Counted from the stretch's first letter, positions 1 through 8,338 are shown. The stretch is DNA of 64,000 bases from Duganella margarita (GCF_009857535.1 NZ_WWCS01000011.1:1-64000), one strand, 5' to 3'. A program made the numbers and translations. The notes: generated from the sequence alone by a model not told the origin.

Positions 1-753
1 TGGCGGCCACGCGACCCGGCCGGCCGGACCGCTGCCGGCGAGGACACCTTGTGGGTGCCGGCGCCGGACATGCCGGCGCTGTGCCGCGCGCTCCTGAAGG
101 ACCTGCCGGTGCATACCCAGGTGCAGATCGACGCGCTGCACCGCGACGCCGCCGGCTGGCGCCTGGAAAGCGGCGGCGCCACCGTGGCGCGCGAGTTCGG
201 CGCGGTGGTGCTGGCCATTCCGCCGGCCCAGGCCGCCGCGCTGCTGCAAGCGCGGCGGCCATCGTGGGCGCGGCAGGCGCTGACGCTGCCGATGCTGCCG
301 GACTGGACCTTGATGGGACTGGCCAGCGCCGCCGGCGACCGCAGCGACTGGCAACTGGCTTGCCCATCGGACGGCGTGCTGGCCAGCATCATCCGCAATC
401 ACAGCAAGCCGGGCCGCGTGCCGGTCGCCGGCATGGCGCACTGGGTGGCGCACGCCACCGCCGACTGGAGCGCGCGCCATCTGGAGACCCCGGCCGCCGT
501 GGTGCAGGACGCGCTGCAACAGGCGCTGGCCCGCTGGTTCGGCCAGACGCCGGACTGGCGCTACGTCACCGTGCACCGCTGGCGTTACGCGGTCGCGCCG
601 GCCGGCGCCCGGTCCGGCGCGGGCGATTGCTGGTGGGATGCCCAGGCTGGTCTGGGGATCTGCGGCGACGCCTGGGGCGGCGGAGGGGTCGAAGGCGCGT
701 GGGGTTCGGCACGCGCGCTGGCTGCCGCCATCAGCGGCGTCGATCCCGCATGA
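1..753 (+). CDS. FAD/NAD(P)-dependent oxidoreductase, renalase-like (5' partial)
   Basis: The reading frame is open from base 1, so the N-terminal Rossmann region with the FAD-binding GxGxxG motif lies outside the window; about 250 C-terminal residues are visible. The segment LWVPAPDMPALCRAL, a later VVLAIPPAQAAALL strand and the terminal GICGDAWGGGGVEGAWGSA match the substrate/FAD-closing C-terminal half of amine-oxidase-like flavoproteins (the COG3380 predicted NAD/FAD oxidoreductases). Its TGA overlaps the ATG of the next gene in an ATGA junction, so it heads a coupled cassette with photolyase-related genes. Substrate unknown. Family assignment is fairly safe; exact function is not. Confidence 0.75.
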   Translation, partial: WRPRDPAGRTAAGEDTLWVPAPDMPALCRALLKDLPVHTQVQIDALHRDAAGWRLESGGATVAREFGAVVLAIPPAQAAALLQARRPSWARQALTLPMLPDWTLMGLASAAGDRSDWQLACPSDGVLASIIRNHSKPGRVPVAGMAHWVAHATADWSARHLETPAAVVQDALQQALARWFGQTPDWRYVTVHRWRYAVAPAGARSGAGDCWWDAQAGLGICGDAWGGGGVEGAWGSARALAAAISGVDPA

Positions 754-926
754 ACCGCCGCGCCGCCGCCGGCTTCAAGGGCAACAAGCAAGCGCTGCCG
801 AGCAAGCTGTGCCGCAGCTGCGGCCGGCCGATGACGTGGCGCAAGCGCTGGGCCAAAAACTGGGACCAGGTTTTATATTGTTCGACCGCTTGCCGCCAGG
901 CGGCGCACCCGAGGAGTCCGGCATGA
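750..926 (+). CDS. DUF2256 small zinc-finger-like protein
   Basis: A 58-residue basic protein whose ATG overlaps the previous stop (ATGA). It contains CRSCGRPMTWRKRW followed by YCSTACR, giving two CxxC-type pairs (C-x2-C and C-x3-C), the signature of DUF2256. Members of this family often sit next to cryptochrome/photolyase genes, as here. A structural zinc site is inferred from the cysteine spacing; biochemical role is unknown. Its TGA overlaps the ATG of the next gene by another ATGA, indicating translational coupling. Confidence 0.8.
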   Translation: MNRRAAAGFKGNKQALPSKLCRSCGRPMTWRKRWAKNWDQVLYCSTACRQAAHPRSPA

Positions 927-1720
927 ACCACTTTCCCGCCACCCGTGACGCCGCGCTGGCGCGCGTCGCCGCGCTCGACCCGGAGGCTTACGCCCGCAGC
1001 CGCAACGCGCTGGACGGCGCAGTCAGCGGCCTGTCGCCGTATCTGACGCACGGCATCGTCAGCGCAGCCGAAGTGCTGGCTGCGCTGGCCGCGCGCCACC
1101 CGCTGACTCACCAGCACCAGTTCGTCTACGAACTGGCCTGGCGCGCCTACTTCCGGCACGTATGGGGCGCGCGCGGCGACGCCATCCTGCAGTCGCTGCA
1201 CGCCGGCCCGATGCCCGAAACGGCCTATCAGCGCGTGCTGCCGGAGGATATCGGCCAGGGCCGCAGCGGCGTGCCGGTGATCGACCAGGCGGTGCGCGCA
1301 TTGTACGCGACCGGCCATCTGCACAACCATGCACGCATGTGGCTGGCCAGCTATCTCGTGCACGTGCGCCACGTGCACTGGCGCACCGGCGCCGACTGGA
1401 TGATCGCGCACCTGCTCGATGGCGACCTCGGCAGCAATCACCTGAGCTGGCAATGGGTGGCCGGCACCGGCAGCAGCAAGCCCTATCTGTTCAACGCCGA
1501 CAACGTCGCGCGCTATGCGCCGGCGCCGTGGCACAGCTTCGGCAGCGTGATCGACACCTCCTACGTGGCGCTGATGCGGCTGGCGCAAGGCGAGCGCCCG
1601 CCGGCGCCGGCACCCTCCCACGACGGCGTCGACCCACCGTCGCTGCTGTCGGCGCCGCCCGCCGGACTGGCAACCGCGCCATCGGCGCAGGCCTTGCCCG
1701 GCCTGGCGGTGCCGCCATGA
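923..1720 (+). CDS. Photolyase/cryptochrome FAD-binding-domain protein lacking the antenna domain
   Basis: A 265-residue protein that begins directly at the helical FAD-binding domain of the photolyase/cryptochrome superfamily. The conserved LSPYLTHGIVS, a HNHARMW segment, the DLGSNHLSWQWVAG block (with the Asn expected near flavin N5) and a following NADNVARYAP segment are all visible. The N-terminal Rossmann/antenna domain (about 130-200 residues in full photolyases) is absent, and the start is fixed by ATGA overlap with the DUF2256 gene, so this is not a miscalled start. The last 50 residues are Pro/Ala-rich and probably disordered. It may be a light-sensing or repair-related flavoprotein; DNA repair activity is unproven. 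The final ATGA overlaps the next gene. Confidence 0.8.
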   Translation: MNHFPATRDAALARVAALDPEAYARSRNALDGAVSGLSPYLTHGIVSAAEVLAALAARHPLTHQHQFVYELAWRAYFRHVWGARGDAILQSLHAGPMPETAYQRVLPEDIGQGRSGVPVIDQAVRALYATGHLHNHARMWLASYLVHVRHVHWRTGADWMIAHLLDGDLGSNHLSWQWVAGTGSSKPYLFNADNVARYAPAPWHSFGSVIDTSYVALMRLAQGERPPAPAPSHDGVDPPSLLSAPPAGLATAPSAQALPGLAVPP

Positions 1721-1941
1721 GCACGCGCGTGCAACCGGCCAAACTGCTGCACAGCAAATGGACCGCCGTCACGCCGTTGAACCGGGAGAAGCACTTCATC
1801 GTCACGGCGCTGATCGAACCGGAGCCGCCGGGCGCCGGACTGGAGCGCATCACCCTGGAAGCGGTGCTGACCCGGCGCAGCTTCGACTTGCCATGGCGCG
1901 AGCTCCAGGACAGTAGCCGGTGGCGACAGGGCTGGCGCTGA
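1717..1941 (+). CDS. Small Trp-rich protein, TIGR02450 family
   Basis: A 74-residue protein starting at an ATGA overlap with the photolyase-like gene. The N-terminal LLHSKWTAVTPLNREKHFIV block and later PWREL and WRQGW segments match the TIGR02450 Trp-rich family, which is commonly found beside cryptochrome/photolyase-related genes. Function unknown. It ends the four-gene cassette; the next gene is convergent, 154 bp away. No clear terminator was recognised after it. Confidence 0.75.
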   Translation: MSTRVQPAKLLHSKWTAVTPLNREKHFIVTALIEPEPPGAGLERITLEAVLTRRSFDLPWRELQDSSRWRQGWR

Positions 1942-2095
1942 GCGGCGCCGGCGCCGCCGGCGCGGATACGGATTGGTCCCGATTTGCGAGACCGGCGGCG
2001 GTGACGTGACAGGCCTACTGTAATTCATCGATCGATTAATAGCAACGCATGCCCATGCATCTTGTCCATGCCTGAAAGCTGCTGTCAAACCAGCG

Positions 2096-3133
2096 TCAGT
2101 GTGCGCAATTTCCCTTATTCCGTTTGGCGGTATACATCGCCTCATCCGCTACTTTGAGAAATGCACCGGCATCCGAGAAATTCTCGCTCGCCAACGCGAT
2201 GCCGATGCTGACGTCAAGCGTCACGTCGGCATCGCCGATATCGACGGGACGCTGTATTTCCTTGCGCATTCGTTGAGCAATAAGGTCGGCATCCGTTGCG
2301 TCGGCACCGGGGGCCAACAGGGCGAATTCATCCCCTCCCAACCGGCACAAGACATCCGTTTCCCTTTTGGTCGCGTTCAGGCGTTGGCTGATCGCTTTCA
2401 AGACCAGATCGCCCGCTTGATGCCCATAGTGATCATTTACCGGTTTGAACTTATCCAGGTCCAACAATAGCAGCGCGAACGTTTTGTCCGTGTGCCGTTT
2501 TAACCTGGCGAAGCTGGCCTCCAGCTCTTCGTTGAACCGCCAGCGGTTCGCCAGTCCGGTTAACGCGTCGTGTGAGGCTAAAAAGAGCGTGTGCGCATCG
2601 CGCTGACGCTGTAGCGTGATGTCGCGCGCAACGGCGTAGAGAAAGCTTGATCCAGGGATCGGCGCCGGTGTGGTCCAGTTTAACCAGCGATACTCGCCAT
2701 TTTTGTGCTGGTAGCGGTTATCGAAGCTGACGGTGTCAATCCCCTCAGACAGCTTGTTTACCTCTTGCTGAGTTCTCTCAAGATCGTCAGGATGCACCAG
2801 GTCGAAAAATTTGTACGTCAATAATTCTCCTGGCGCATACCCCAGGGCTTGCTCAAAGGCGTGGTTAACTTTATGAAACTGGCCGGAGGTTGTCGCAATA
2901 CACAGCATATCCAGCGAGAGATTGAAGAAGGCTTCGCGCTCCTCCACTATTTGTTGGACCAGTTGCAAACCGTGTTTTAAAGAGTCCGCCACTTGATGAT
3001 GATGCTCGACTTCCTGCTTGAAGGAGCTCACCAGGCGATCCAGTAACTCGAGATTTTCGGCACGACAGCGCAAATGCTCTACCAATTCACGCAGAGAAAG
3101 TGCTTCTGATTGAGAAGGCTCAAGTTTTCCCAT
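2096..3133 (-). CDS. PAS-GGDEF diguanylate cyclase
   Basis: A 345-residue cytoplasmic protein with an N-terminal helical/coiled-coil region (about 1-70), a PAS domain (about 70-180, containing the HPDDL motif) and a C-terminal GGDEF domain. The catalytic motif RLGGDEF is intact with GGDEF at residues 266-270, and an RETD sequence sits five residues upstream (257-260), matching the product-inhibition I-site. It should make c-di-GMP from two GTP in response to a signal sensed by PAS. No membrane segments are visible. Base composition of this gene and its upstream flank is noticeably less GC-rich than both neighbours, suggesting a different history. It is convergent with the photolyase-like cassette. 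Confidence 0.9.
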   Translation of the reverse strand: MGKLEPSQSEALSLRELVEHLRCRAENLELLDRLVSSFKQEVEHHHQVADSLKHGLQLVQQIVEEREAFFNLSLDMLCIATTSGQFHKVNHAFEQALGYAPGELLTYKFFDLVHPDDLERTQQEVNKLSEGIDTVSFDNRYQHKNGEYRWLNWTTPAPIPGSSFLYAVARDITLQRQRDAHTLFLASHDALTGLANRWRFNEELEASFARLKRHTDKTFALLLLDLDKFKPVNDHYGHQAGDLVLKAISQRLNATKRETDVLCRLGGDEFALLAPGADATDADLIAQRMRKEIQRPVDIGDADVTLDVSIGIALASENFSDAGAFLKVADEAMYTAKRNKGNCAH

Positions 3134-3507
3134 GGGATTGTCTCTTTAGAAAATTCTGGTATCGGGACACATTCAACTGGCGACCAAATAATCCTTGGCG
3201 TCAGATTGATACGCTGAGTGCGGCGCTCGCTGACTCCTTCTGGGTAACTACGAAGACGGTATCCAATTATGACATTCATTGGCATGTGATCGATCTGATT
3301 TGCCACCGCCTTCCCCATACTTTCGCTTAGTGTTGGGCTGCCCGTGGTATTTTTGTGGAACTTGGGCCGGCCGGCTGACAATCCATTAACCTGTCTTTCA
3401 TCTTAGCTAACTTTGTCAGTGCTGCCCGGGCAGTGATGATCGACTAGATTCCGTGTATGCGCCCGAGATGCTGTATTGTCGTGCTCTTTCCCTGCCGAGG
3501 CATTCAC
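3134..3507. other. Intergenic region, no confident gene
   Basis: This 374-bp divergent spacer between the diguanylate cyclase and the serine hydrolase is AT-richer than its surroundings. A minus-strand frame (3079-3381) is open through most of it and runs into the cyclase gene, but it resembles no family I know. A short palindrome CTGCCCGGGCAG lies near 3423. It must hold the promoters of both flanking genes; none was convincing enough to mark. Confidence 0.4.
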
Positions 3508-4977
3508 ATGAAACGTTTGATCGCACTGGTTTGCTCCTCACTTTCCCTGCATGCGGCGGCGGCCAACGTCTCCGACGAGGTCACGGCGTTTTTGAAGCAG
3601 ACCATGCAGGAGCAGCGCATTCCCGCCTTGCAGGTGGCGGTCATCCGGCACAACCAGATTGTAAAGCTCGATGCATTTGGCACGGCGAATGTGGAAAACG
3701 CCGTGCCGGCAACGCGCGACAGCATTTTCTCGATCAATTCCTGCACCAAGGCGTTCACCGGCGTGGCCATCATGCAACTGGTGGAAGCCGGCAAGCTCGG
3801 CATCGATGATCCGATTTCCAGGTATCTGGACGACCTGCCAGCGGCATGGCGCGCGATCACGGTCAAACAAGTGCTGACTCACGTCTCCGGCCTGCCGAAT
3901 ATAATCGACAGCAAGGAAAATCCAATCGGCGACGGCAGCGATGCGTCGGCATGGGCGACCGTGAAAACACTGCCGCTGGAGTTTCCTGCGGGCGAACGCT
4001 TTAAATACAATCAAACCGGCTACGTCATCATTGGCAAGATCATCGACAAGCTGAGCGGCCAACCGTTCGCCCGCTTCATCGAACAGCGCCAGTTCAACGT
4101 GGTGGGCATGCCGCATACCCGCTTCGGCGATTCGTCCGACGTCATCCCGCATTCGGCCGGCGGCTATTCCTATCTGCGCAACGAGAACGGTGAGTGGAAA
4201 CCAGGTGACCGGCTGTCGGCGATTTACGTCACGTTCCCCGGCTATTTCAGGACCGCCGCCGGCATCCTGTCCAACGCCGACGATATCGCGCACTGGCTGA
4301 TCGCGCTGCAGAGCGGCAAACTGTTGAAGAACAAGTCCAGCCTGGACGTCCTGTGGGCGACTGTGGTGCTCAACGACGGCAAGACCGGCGGCATGAACGC
4401 CCTGCTGAACGGCTCGGCGCTGGGCTGGCCGGTGACCACCCGGGCCGAGCATCCCGCCGCCGGCCCCATCGGCGGCATGCGCTCGACCTTCTTCGTCTAT
4501 CCCAAGGACGATCTGTCGGTGATCCTGCTGACCAATCTGCAAGGCGCGAACCCGGAAAATTTCGCCGATGAAGTCGCCGCTTACTACATTCCGGAAATGC
4601 ACGCATCGAACGGCTTCGGCCTGCCGCCGCATATCAAGACGCTGCGCGCGGCCTTGCTGCGCCAAGGCTTCGAGCACGCCGCCGCCGTGTACGCCGACCT
4701 GAAGACCGCCAATGCCGCCTTCCATCCAAGCGAAGAGGAAATCAATGACTGGGCCTACCTGCTGTTTGCCCAGAAGCAGTCGAAGCAGTCCATTGCCGTC
4801 CTGACGCTAAACACGGAGCTGTATCCCAACAGCTGGAACGCCTTCGACAGCCTCGGCGAAATCCTCCAGAAGGCGGGTGACAAGACGAAGGCGATCGAGA
4901 ACTACCGCCGCTCGCTGAAGCTCAATCCCGACAACACCAACGCTACGGCGCATCTCAAGGAAATGGGCGCGGCTTAG
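3508..4977 (+). CDS. Exported serine hydrolase (beta-lactamase/class C-like) with C-terminal TPR
   Basis: A 489-residue protein starting at ATG 3508, seven bases after a GAGG ribosome site; upstream in-frame codons lack such a site. Residues 1-19 form a signal peptide ending in AAA/AN. The beta-lactamase-family (COG1680) domain spans roughly 25-370, with the SxxK nucleophile motif S78-C-T-K81 and a candidate second motif at Y167-N-Q. The C-terminal 100 residues contain tetratricopeptide-like helices (SWNAFDSLGEIL then AIENYRRSLKLNPDN). It is probably a periplasmic esterase, D-aminopeptidase or transpeptidase-like hydrolase; the substrate cannot be told from sequence. Confidence 0.85.
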   Translation: MKRLIALVCSSLSLHAAAANVSDEVTAFLKQTMQEQRIPALQVAVIRHNQIVKLDAFGTANVENAVPATRDSIFSINSCTKAFTGVAIMQLVEAGKLGIDDPISRYLDDLPAAWRAITVKQVLTHVSGLPNIIDSKENPIGDGSDASAWATVKTLPLEFPAGERFKYNQTGYVIIGKIIDKLSGQPFARFIEQRQFNVVGMPHTRFGDSSDVIPHSAGGYSYLRNENGEWKPGDRLSAIYVTFPGYFRTAAGILSNADDIAHWLIALQSGKLLKNKSSLDVLWATVVLNDGKTGGMNALLNGSALGWPVTTRAEHPAAGPIGGMRSTFFVYPKDDLSVILLTNLQGANPENFADEVAAYYIPEMHASNGFGLPPHIKTLRAALLRQGFEHAAAVYADLKTANAAFHPSEEEINDWAYLLFAQKQSKQSIAVLTLNTELYPNSWNAFDSLGEILQKAGDKTKAIENYRRSLKLNPDNTNATAHLKEMGAA

Positions 4978-4990
4978 CGCAACGACAGTT

Positions 4991-5155
4991 ATGGACGCAA
5001 CTACCCAGTTCTGGCGCGACGCCGCCCTGCCCTATGCGGAGAGCCGCCGCGCCTGTATCAGCCGCGCTTGCTCCAAGCCGCATAGCCATCCCACGTTAAT
5101 TCTGATTGCGATGAGCATCCTGTTCGCTTTATGGATAGGCCCAAGCCAGGTCTAG
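4991..5155 (+). pseudogene. AraC-family regulator N-terminal remnant
   Basis: A 54-codon frame starting 13 bp after the serine hydrolase. Its first 35 residues (FWRDAALPYAESRRACISRA, then KPHSHPTL) resemble the start of AraC regulators with an N-terminal cupin/ligand-binding domain, including the typical HSH motif. After that the sequence drifts into a hydrophobic tail and stops, with no helix-turn-helix part. It is read as a decayed 5' fragment. No nearby frame continues the family. Confidence 0.5.
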
Positions 5156-5201
5156 CACTCGGGTTAGGCTACAATCCCGGTTTCCCCCTGGAGCCGCAGA
5201 A

Positions 5202-6038
5202 ATGATTTTCAAGCTGCGATGGATGTGTTTTGCCGCTTACACCCTGTTTATATCGGCCTCATCTATATCAGCGCCCGTGCCGGCATCCACCGTTGCGCCG
5301 CTGGAGCTACGGGTCGCCGTGGTGTCGGACGGACGCGCCGACTACTTCGTTCGCCTGCTGGAAGAGTCGTTGAAGCTGATTCAGCAGCCCTATCATATCC
5401 AGTATGTGAAGGATATTCCCGCCCGCCGCATGTGGTGGATGCTGGGCCAAGGCGAGATCAATCTATTCTACGGCATGCAGTCGAAGGAAAAGGATAGCGA
5501 CAAACAGCTGGTGCCGGTGCGGAACGCCTTGACCAATGGCTTGATCGGCCAACGCGTGCTGCTGATACGACGCTCCGACACGGAGGCCTTCCTGCCGGTG
5601 CGCTCCGTGGCCGATTTGAAGCGCACCGGGTTGATCGCCGGGTTCGGCGCAGGCTGGGGCGACGCCAGGGTGTGGAAGAGCGCCGGCTTGCCTCTGTACG
5701 AGCATGCCGCGCCCTGGAATACGATTTACGCAATGGTGGCGGCGAGAAACCGCCATGTCGACTACCTGCCGCGCGGTGTGATCGAAGTGCTGGCGGAGGC
5801 GCGCGCGCATCCCGAACTGGCGGTGGAACAGCGCCTGCTATTCGAATACCCGGCCGACTTTGGCTTCTATCTGAGTCCATCGGTCGCCCACTATCGCCCT
5901 ATCATCGAGCGTGCCTTGCAAGCAGCCGAAGCCAGCGGACTCAAAGCGCGCCTGATCGACGAAGCATACGGCGCCGACATCAAGGCGCTGAACCTGAACC
6001 GCCGTTTGCGCCTGCGCCTCTCGGCTGCGCCAGACTGA
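5202..6038 (+). CDS. Periplasmic solute-binding-like protein (SBP family 3 type)
   Basis: A 278-residue protein with a signal peptide (residues 1-24, ending SAPVPA). The body has the two-lobe layout of family 3 amino-acid-type binding proteins: an opening ELRVAVVSDG strand, a middle VRSVADLKRTGLIAG segment and a closing lobe with ALQAAEASG. There is no adjacent permease or ATPase, so it may be an orphan sensor or signalling binding protein instead of a transporter part. A CTGGAG ribosome site lies 7-8 bases before the ATG. A TACAAT -10-like box lies about 28 bp upstream of the start without a convincing -35. Confidence 0.7.
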   Translation: MIFKLRWMCFAAYTLFISASSISAPVPASTVAPLELRVAVVSDGRADYFVRLLEESLKLIQQPYHIQYVKDIPARRMWWMLGQGEINLFYGMQSKEKDSDKQLVPVRNALTNGLIGQRVLLIRRSDTEAFLPVRSVADLKRTGLIAGFGAGWGDARVWKSAGLPLYEHAAPWNTIYAMVAARNRHVDYLPRGVIEVLAEARAHPELAVEQRLLFEYPADFGFYLSPSVAHYRPIIERALQAAEASGLKARLIDEAYGADIKALNLNRRLRLRLSAAPD

Positions 6039-6267
6039 ACTCACGGCGCAGCGTCAGCCTGAACATGCGAACATATTTGCGACTGAACTGAGACGCGCGT
6101 TCATAGCCGACATGCAACGCCGCGCGCGTCACGTTGGCGATCTCGGCCACCATCAGCCGCTTGACCTCCAGCAGCCGCAGCTGCTTCTGGTATTGCACCG
6201 GCATCATCGATGTCAACTGCTTGAAATGATGGTGGAACGACGACACGCTCATGCCGTCAAGCGCCGC
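5980..6267 (-). pseudogene. AraC-family regulator C-terminal HTH remnant
   Basis: Read on the minus strand, 6267 to about 6037 encodes a near-complete AraC-type helix-turn-helix: MSVSSFHHHFKQLTSMMPVQ, then QLRLLEVKRLMVAE, then HVGYERASQFSRKYVRMF. These match the C-terminal domain of regulators with the AraC_N cytoplasmic domain. The N-terminal two thirds are missing: the segment begins 10 bp after the argP stop codon, and the frame runs on at its 3' side into the solute-binding gene. It is a truncated gene, probably cut when the argP/argO group moved in or by deletion. Confidence 0.75.
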
Positions 6268-6277
6268 GCTGCCTGTG

Positions 6278-7153
6278 CTAAGCCAACAAGCGCTGCGCCG
6301 TGCCGACAATGGCAGTGCGCAAAGCACGTGTGACCTGTGTCTGAATATTCCACTGGTGCCAGTACAGGGGCACACTGAGCGCCGCAGCCGGCGTCAACGC
6401 CACCAGCGTGCCCTGCTCCAGCTCCTGGCGGACTTGGATAGCAGGCACCATGCCATAACCATAGCCAGCCTTAATGAACGACACAAAGCCTTCGGCGCTC
6501 GGAAAGAAATGTTGCGGCACGTCTGGCGGCAGTCCGGCTTGTTCCAGATAGCGCTCGTGCAAGCGATCGCTGCGGTTGTACACCAACGCCGGTGCTGCCT
6601 TGATCGCAGCCCTGGTGACGCCGGCCGGAAACCAGCGGCGCACGAACCCCGGCGCGGCGACGCACAGATAAGACATCGTCCCTAGCGCTTCTACCGTGGT
6701 GCCGGCGACGGTATCGCCCGAACTCGTGATGCAGCCCACCACCCTTCCTTCCCGCAGATGGCGCAGTGTCTCATCCTGATCATCGATCCGCACATCGATC
6801 AGGCAAGCAGGCGCGTCCAGCAGTAGCGACAGCGCATCCAGCAACCAGGTCGCAGCGCTGTCCGCATTGACGGCAATTGCCAGTTGCGGCAGCGATGTAT
6901 GCACCTGCGATTCCTCCTCGATACCGGATTCCAGCAGCTGCACCTGGCGAAAATGCGCGATCAGCCGCTGGCCGCGCGGTGTCGCTTGCGGCGGCTGGCT
7001 GCGGATCACCAGCAGTTCGCCGGCCCACTCCTCCAGCGCGCGTAACCGGTGTGACACCGCCGGCTGACTGATGGCCAGGGCCGCAGCAGCGCGGTCAAAG
7101 CTGCCTTCCTCAACAATAGCCGCCAGGGCCGCCAAGCCACGATAATCCCACAT
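6278..7153 (-). CDS. argP: LysR-family regulator, ArgP/LysG type
   Basis: A 291-residue LysR regulator. ATG 7153 was chosen because the protein then begins MWDYRGLAALAAIVEEGSFD, the standard opening of ArgP/LysG; longer upstream frames add unrelated residues. The N-terminal winged helix-turn-helix includes AALAISQPAVSHRLRALEE. The C-terminal effector domain follows to the end. It is divergent from argO across an 89-bp spacer, the classical arrangement in which ArgP/LysG activates the arginine/lysine exporter gene when basic amino acids are high. Confidence 0.9.
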   Translation of the reverse strand: MWDYRGLAALAAIVEEGSFDRAAAALAISQPAVSHRLRALEEWAGELLVIRSQPPQATPRGQRLIAHFRQVQLLESGIEEESQVHTSLPQLAIAVNADSAATWLLDALSLLLDAPACLIDVRIDDQDETLRHLREGRVVGCITSSGDTVAGTTVEALGTMSYLCVAAPGFVRRWFPAGVTRAAIKAAPALVYNRSDRLHERYLEQAGLPPDVPQHFFPSAEGFVSFIKAGYGYGMVPAIQVRQELEQGTLVALTPAAALSVPLYWHQWNIQTQVTRALRTAIVGTAQRLLA

Positions 7154-7242
7154 GATTAGTTTTATGAATGAAATATGAACACTATTCATTATACTAATGT
7201 GCTTGAGTTCGTTACGCTTTCGCTTTTCTATATCGGGGCGCA

Positions 7243-7854
7243 ATGATGATCAGTGCGGTTTTCTTCAAAGGCATGGCCATGGGCGGCGGTTTGATCGTCG
7301 CCATCGGCGCCCAGAATGCCTTCCTGTTACGGCAAGCGCTACAGCGCCAATACGTTGTGATGTGCGTTCTGACGTGTATCGTCTGCGACATTCTGCTGAT
7401 CGCGCTGGGCGCCGGCAGCGTCGGCCGCCTCATCGCCGCCACGCCGGTCCTGCTGGAAGGGGTACGGGTTGGCGGCGCCTTGTTCCTTATCGAATACGGC
7501 CGCCGCGCAGCGTTGTCTGCATGGCGCGGTCAAGCGCAACTGGCAGACAGCGCCGAACGCGTCCTGCCGCGGCGCGGGCCGGTGTTACGCGCCGCTATCG
7601 CCCTTAGTTTGCTGAATCCGCACGCCTGGCTGGACACGGTGGTGTTGCTGGGCGCGATAGGGGCGCAACAGCCGGATCACGGACAGATGCATTTTTCCTT
7701 CGGCGCGATGGCGGCTTCCACCTTGTGGTTCAGTAGCCTGGGGCTGGGCGCGCGCTGGCTGGCGCCGCTGTTCGCCCAGCCCCGCGCATGGCGTATGCTG
7801 GATGCGCTGATCGCCCTGGTGATGTGGGCCATCGCCGCCTCGCTTTTCATTTAA
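7243..7854 (+). CDS. argO: LysE/ArgO-family amino-acid exporter
   Basis: A 203-residue inner-membrane protein with about six hydrophobic segments. The N-terminal IVAIGAQNAFLLRQAL signature is the hallmark of LysE/ArgO exporters of arginine and lysine, and LLNPHAWLDTVVLLGAIG is the conserved second motif. The first two codons are both ATG, so the start could be 7243 or 7246. It is divergent from argP, which should activate it, and is followed after 20 bp by an ACT-domain gene in the same direction. Confidence 0.9.
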   Translation: MMISAVFFKGMAMGGGLIVAIGAQNAFLLRQALQRQYVVMCVLTCIVCDILLIALGAGSVGRLIAATPVLLEGVRVGGALFLIEYGRRAALSAWRGQAQLADSAERVLPRRGPVLRAAIALSLLNPHAWLDTVVLLGAIGAQQPDHGQMHFSFGAMAASTLWFSSLGLGARWLAPLFAQPRAWRMLDALIALVMWAIAASLFI

Positions 7855-7874
7855 CAACTCACTTCAGAGGACGT

Positions 7875-8297
7875 ATGCACACAGAAATTCATCAGATCAC
7901 ACTGGAGCAGGCGCCAGGCGAGTACGCGGTCTGTCGGCTGGCGCCGCATGCCGCCATTCCCAGCTGGGCCGATGGCGCAGGCTTCGTGACCATCAGCCGC
8001 TCGGCGCACGAACTGTCGATTGTCTGCCTGGCGGACCGGGTCCCGGCCGACACGCACCGCGAAGACGGCTGGTGTTGCCTGCGCTTCGTCGGCCCTTTCG
8101 CCTTTGGCGCTACCGGCATTGTGCTGTCAGTGGTGCGGCCGCTGTCGGAAGGCGGACTAGGCGTATTCGTCGTGTCCACTTTCGACGGCGATCACTTGCT
8201 AATCAAGAGCAACGACATGTCCACAGCAGCGACATTGTTGGAGCGTGCCGGCCATGTGCTGACGGGGACTGGCGGTGCTGATCCGGCGTTATGCTGA
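7875..8297 (+). CDS. ACT-domain protein (COG3603/CASTOR-like)
   Basis: A 140-residue cytoplasmic protein; ATG 7875 is preceded by AGAGG. It shows the two ACT-like halves of the COG3603 group: ITLEQAPGEYAVCRLAP with SIVCLADRVPAD, then LSVVRPLSEGGLGVFVVSTFDGDHLLIK. Such proteins are thought to bind amino acids. It lies 20 bp after argO in the same direction, so it may sense the exported basic amino acids or tune the exporter; that role is inference from position. Confidence 0.8.
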   Translation: MHTEIHQITLEQAPGEYAVCRLAPHAAIPSWADGAGFVTISRSAHELSIVCLADRVPADTHREDGWCCLRFVGPFAFGATGIVLSVVRPLSEGGLGVFVVSTFDGDHLLIKSNDMSTAATLLERAGHVLTGTGGADPALC

Positions 8298-8338
8298 TCG
8301 CGGCCATACCCAGATAAATACCGTACCCCATGCTAACA

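Noticed and set aside
2021..2042. AT-rich palindrome around ATCGATCGAT
   Set aside because: Short and isolated, with no T tract or repeated copy, so it cannot be assigned as an operator or terminator.
3079..3381. 100-residue minus-strand frame overlapping the diguanylate cyclase start
   Set aside because: It overlaps the cyclase by 55 bp, matches no family I know and has no clear ribosome site. It might be a remnant but cannot be supported.
5169..5174. TACAAT as a -10 box before the solute-binding gene
   Set aside because: No acceptable -35 at 16-18 bp spacing.
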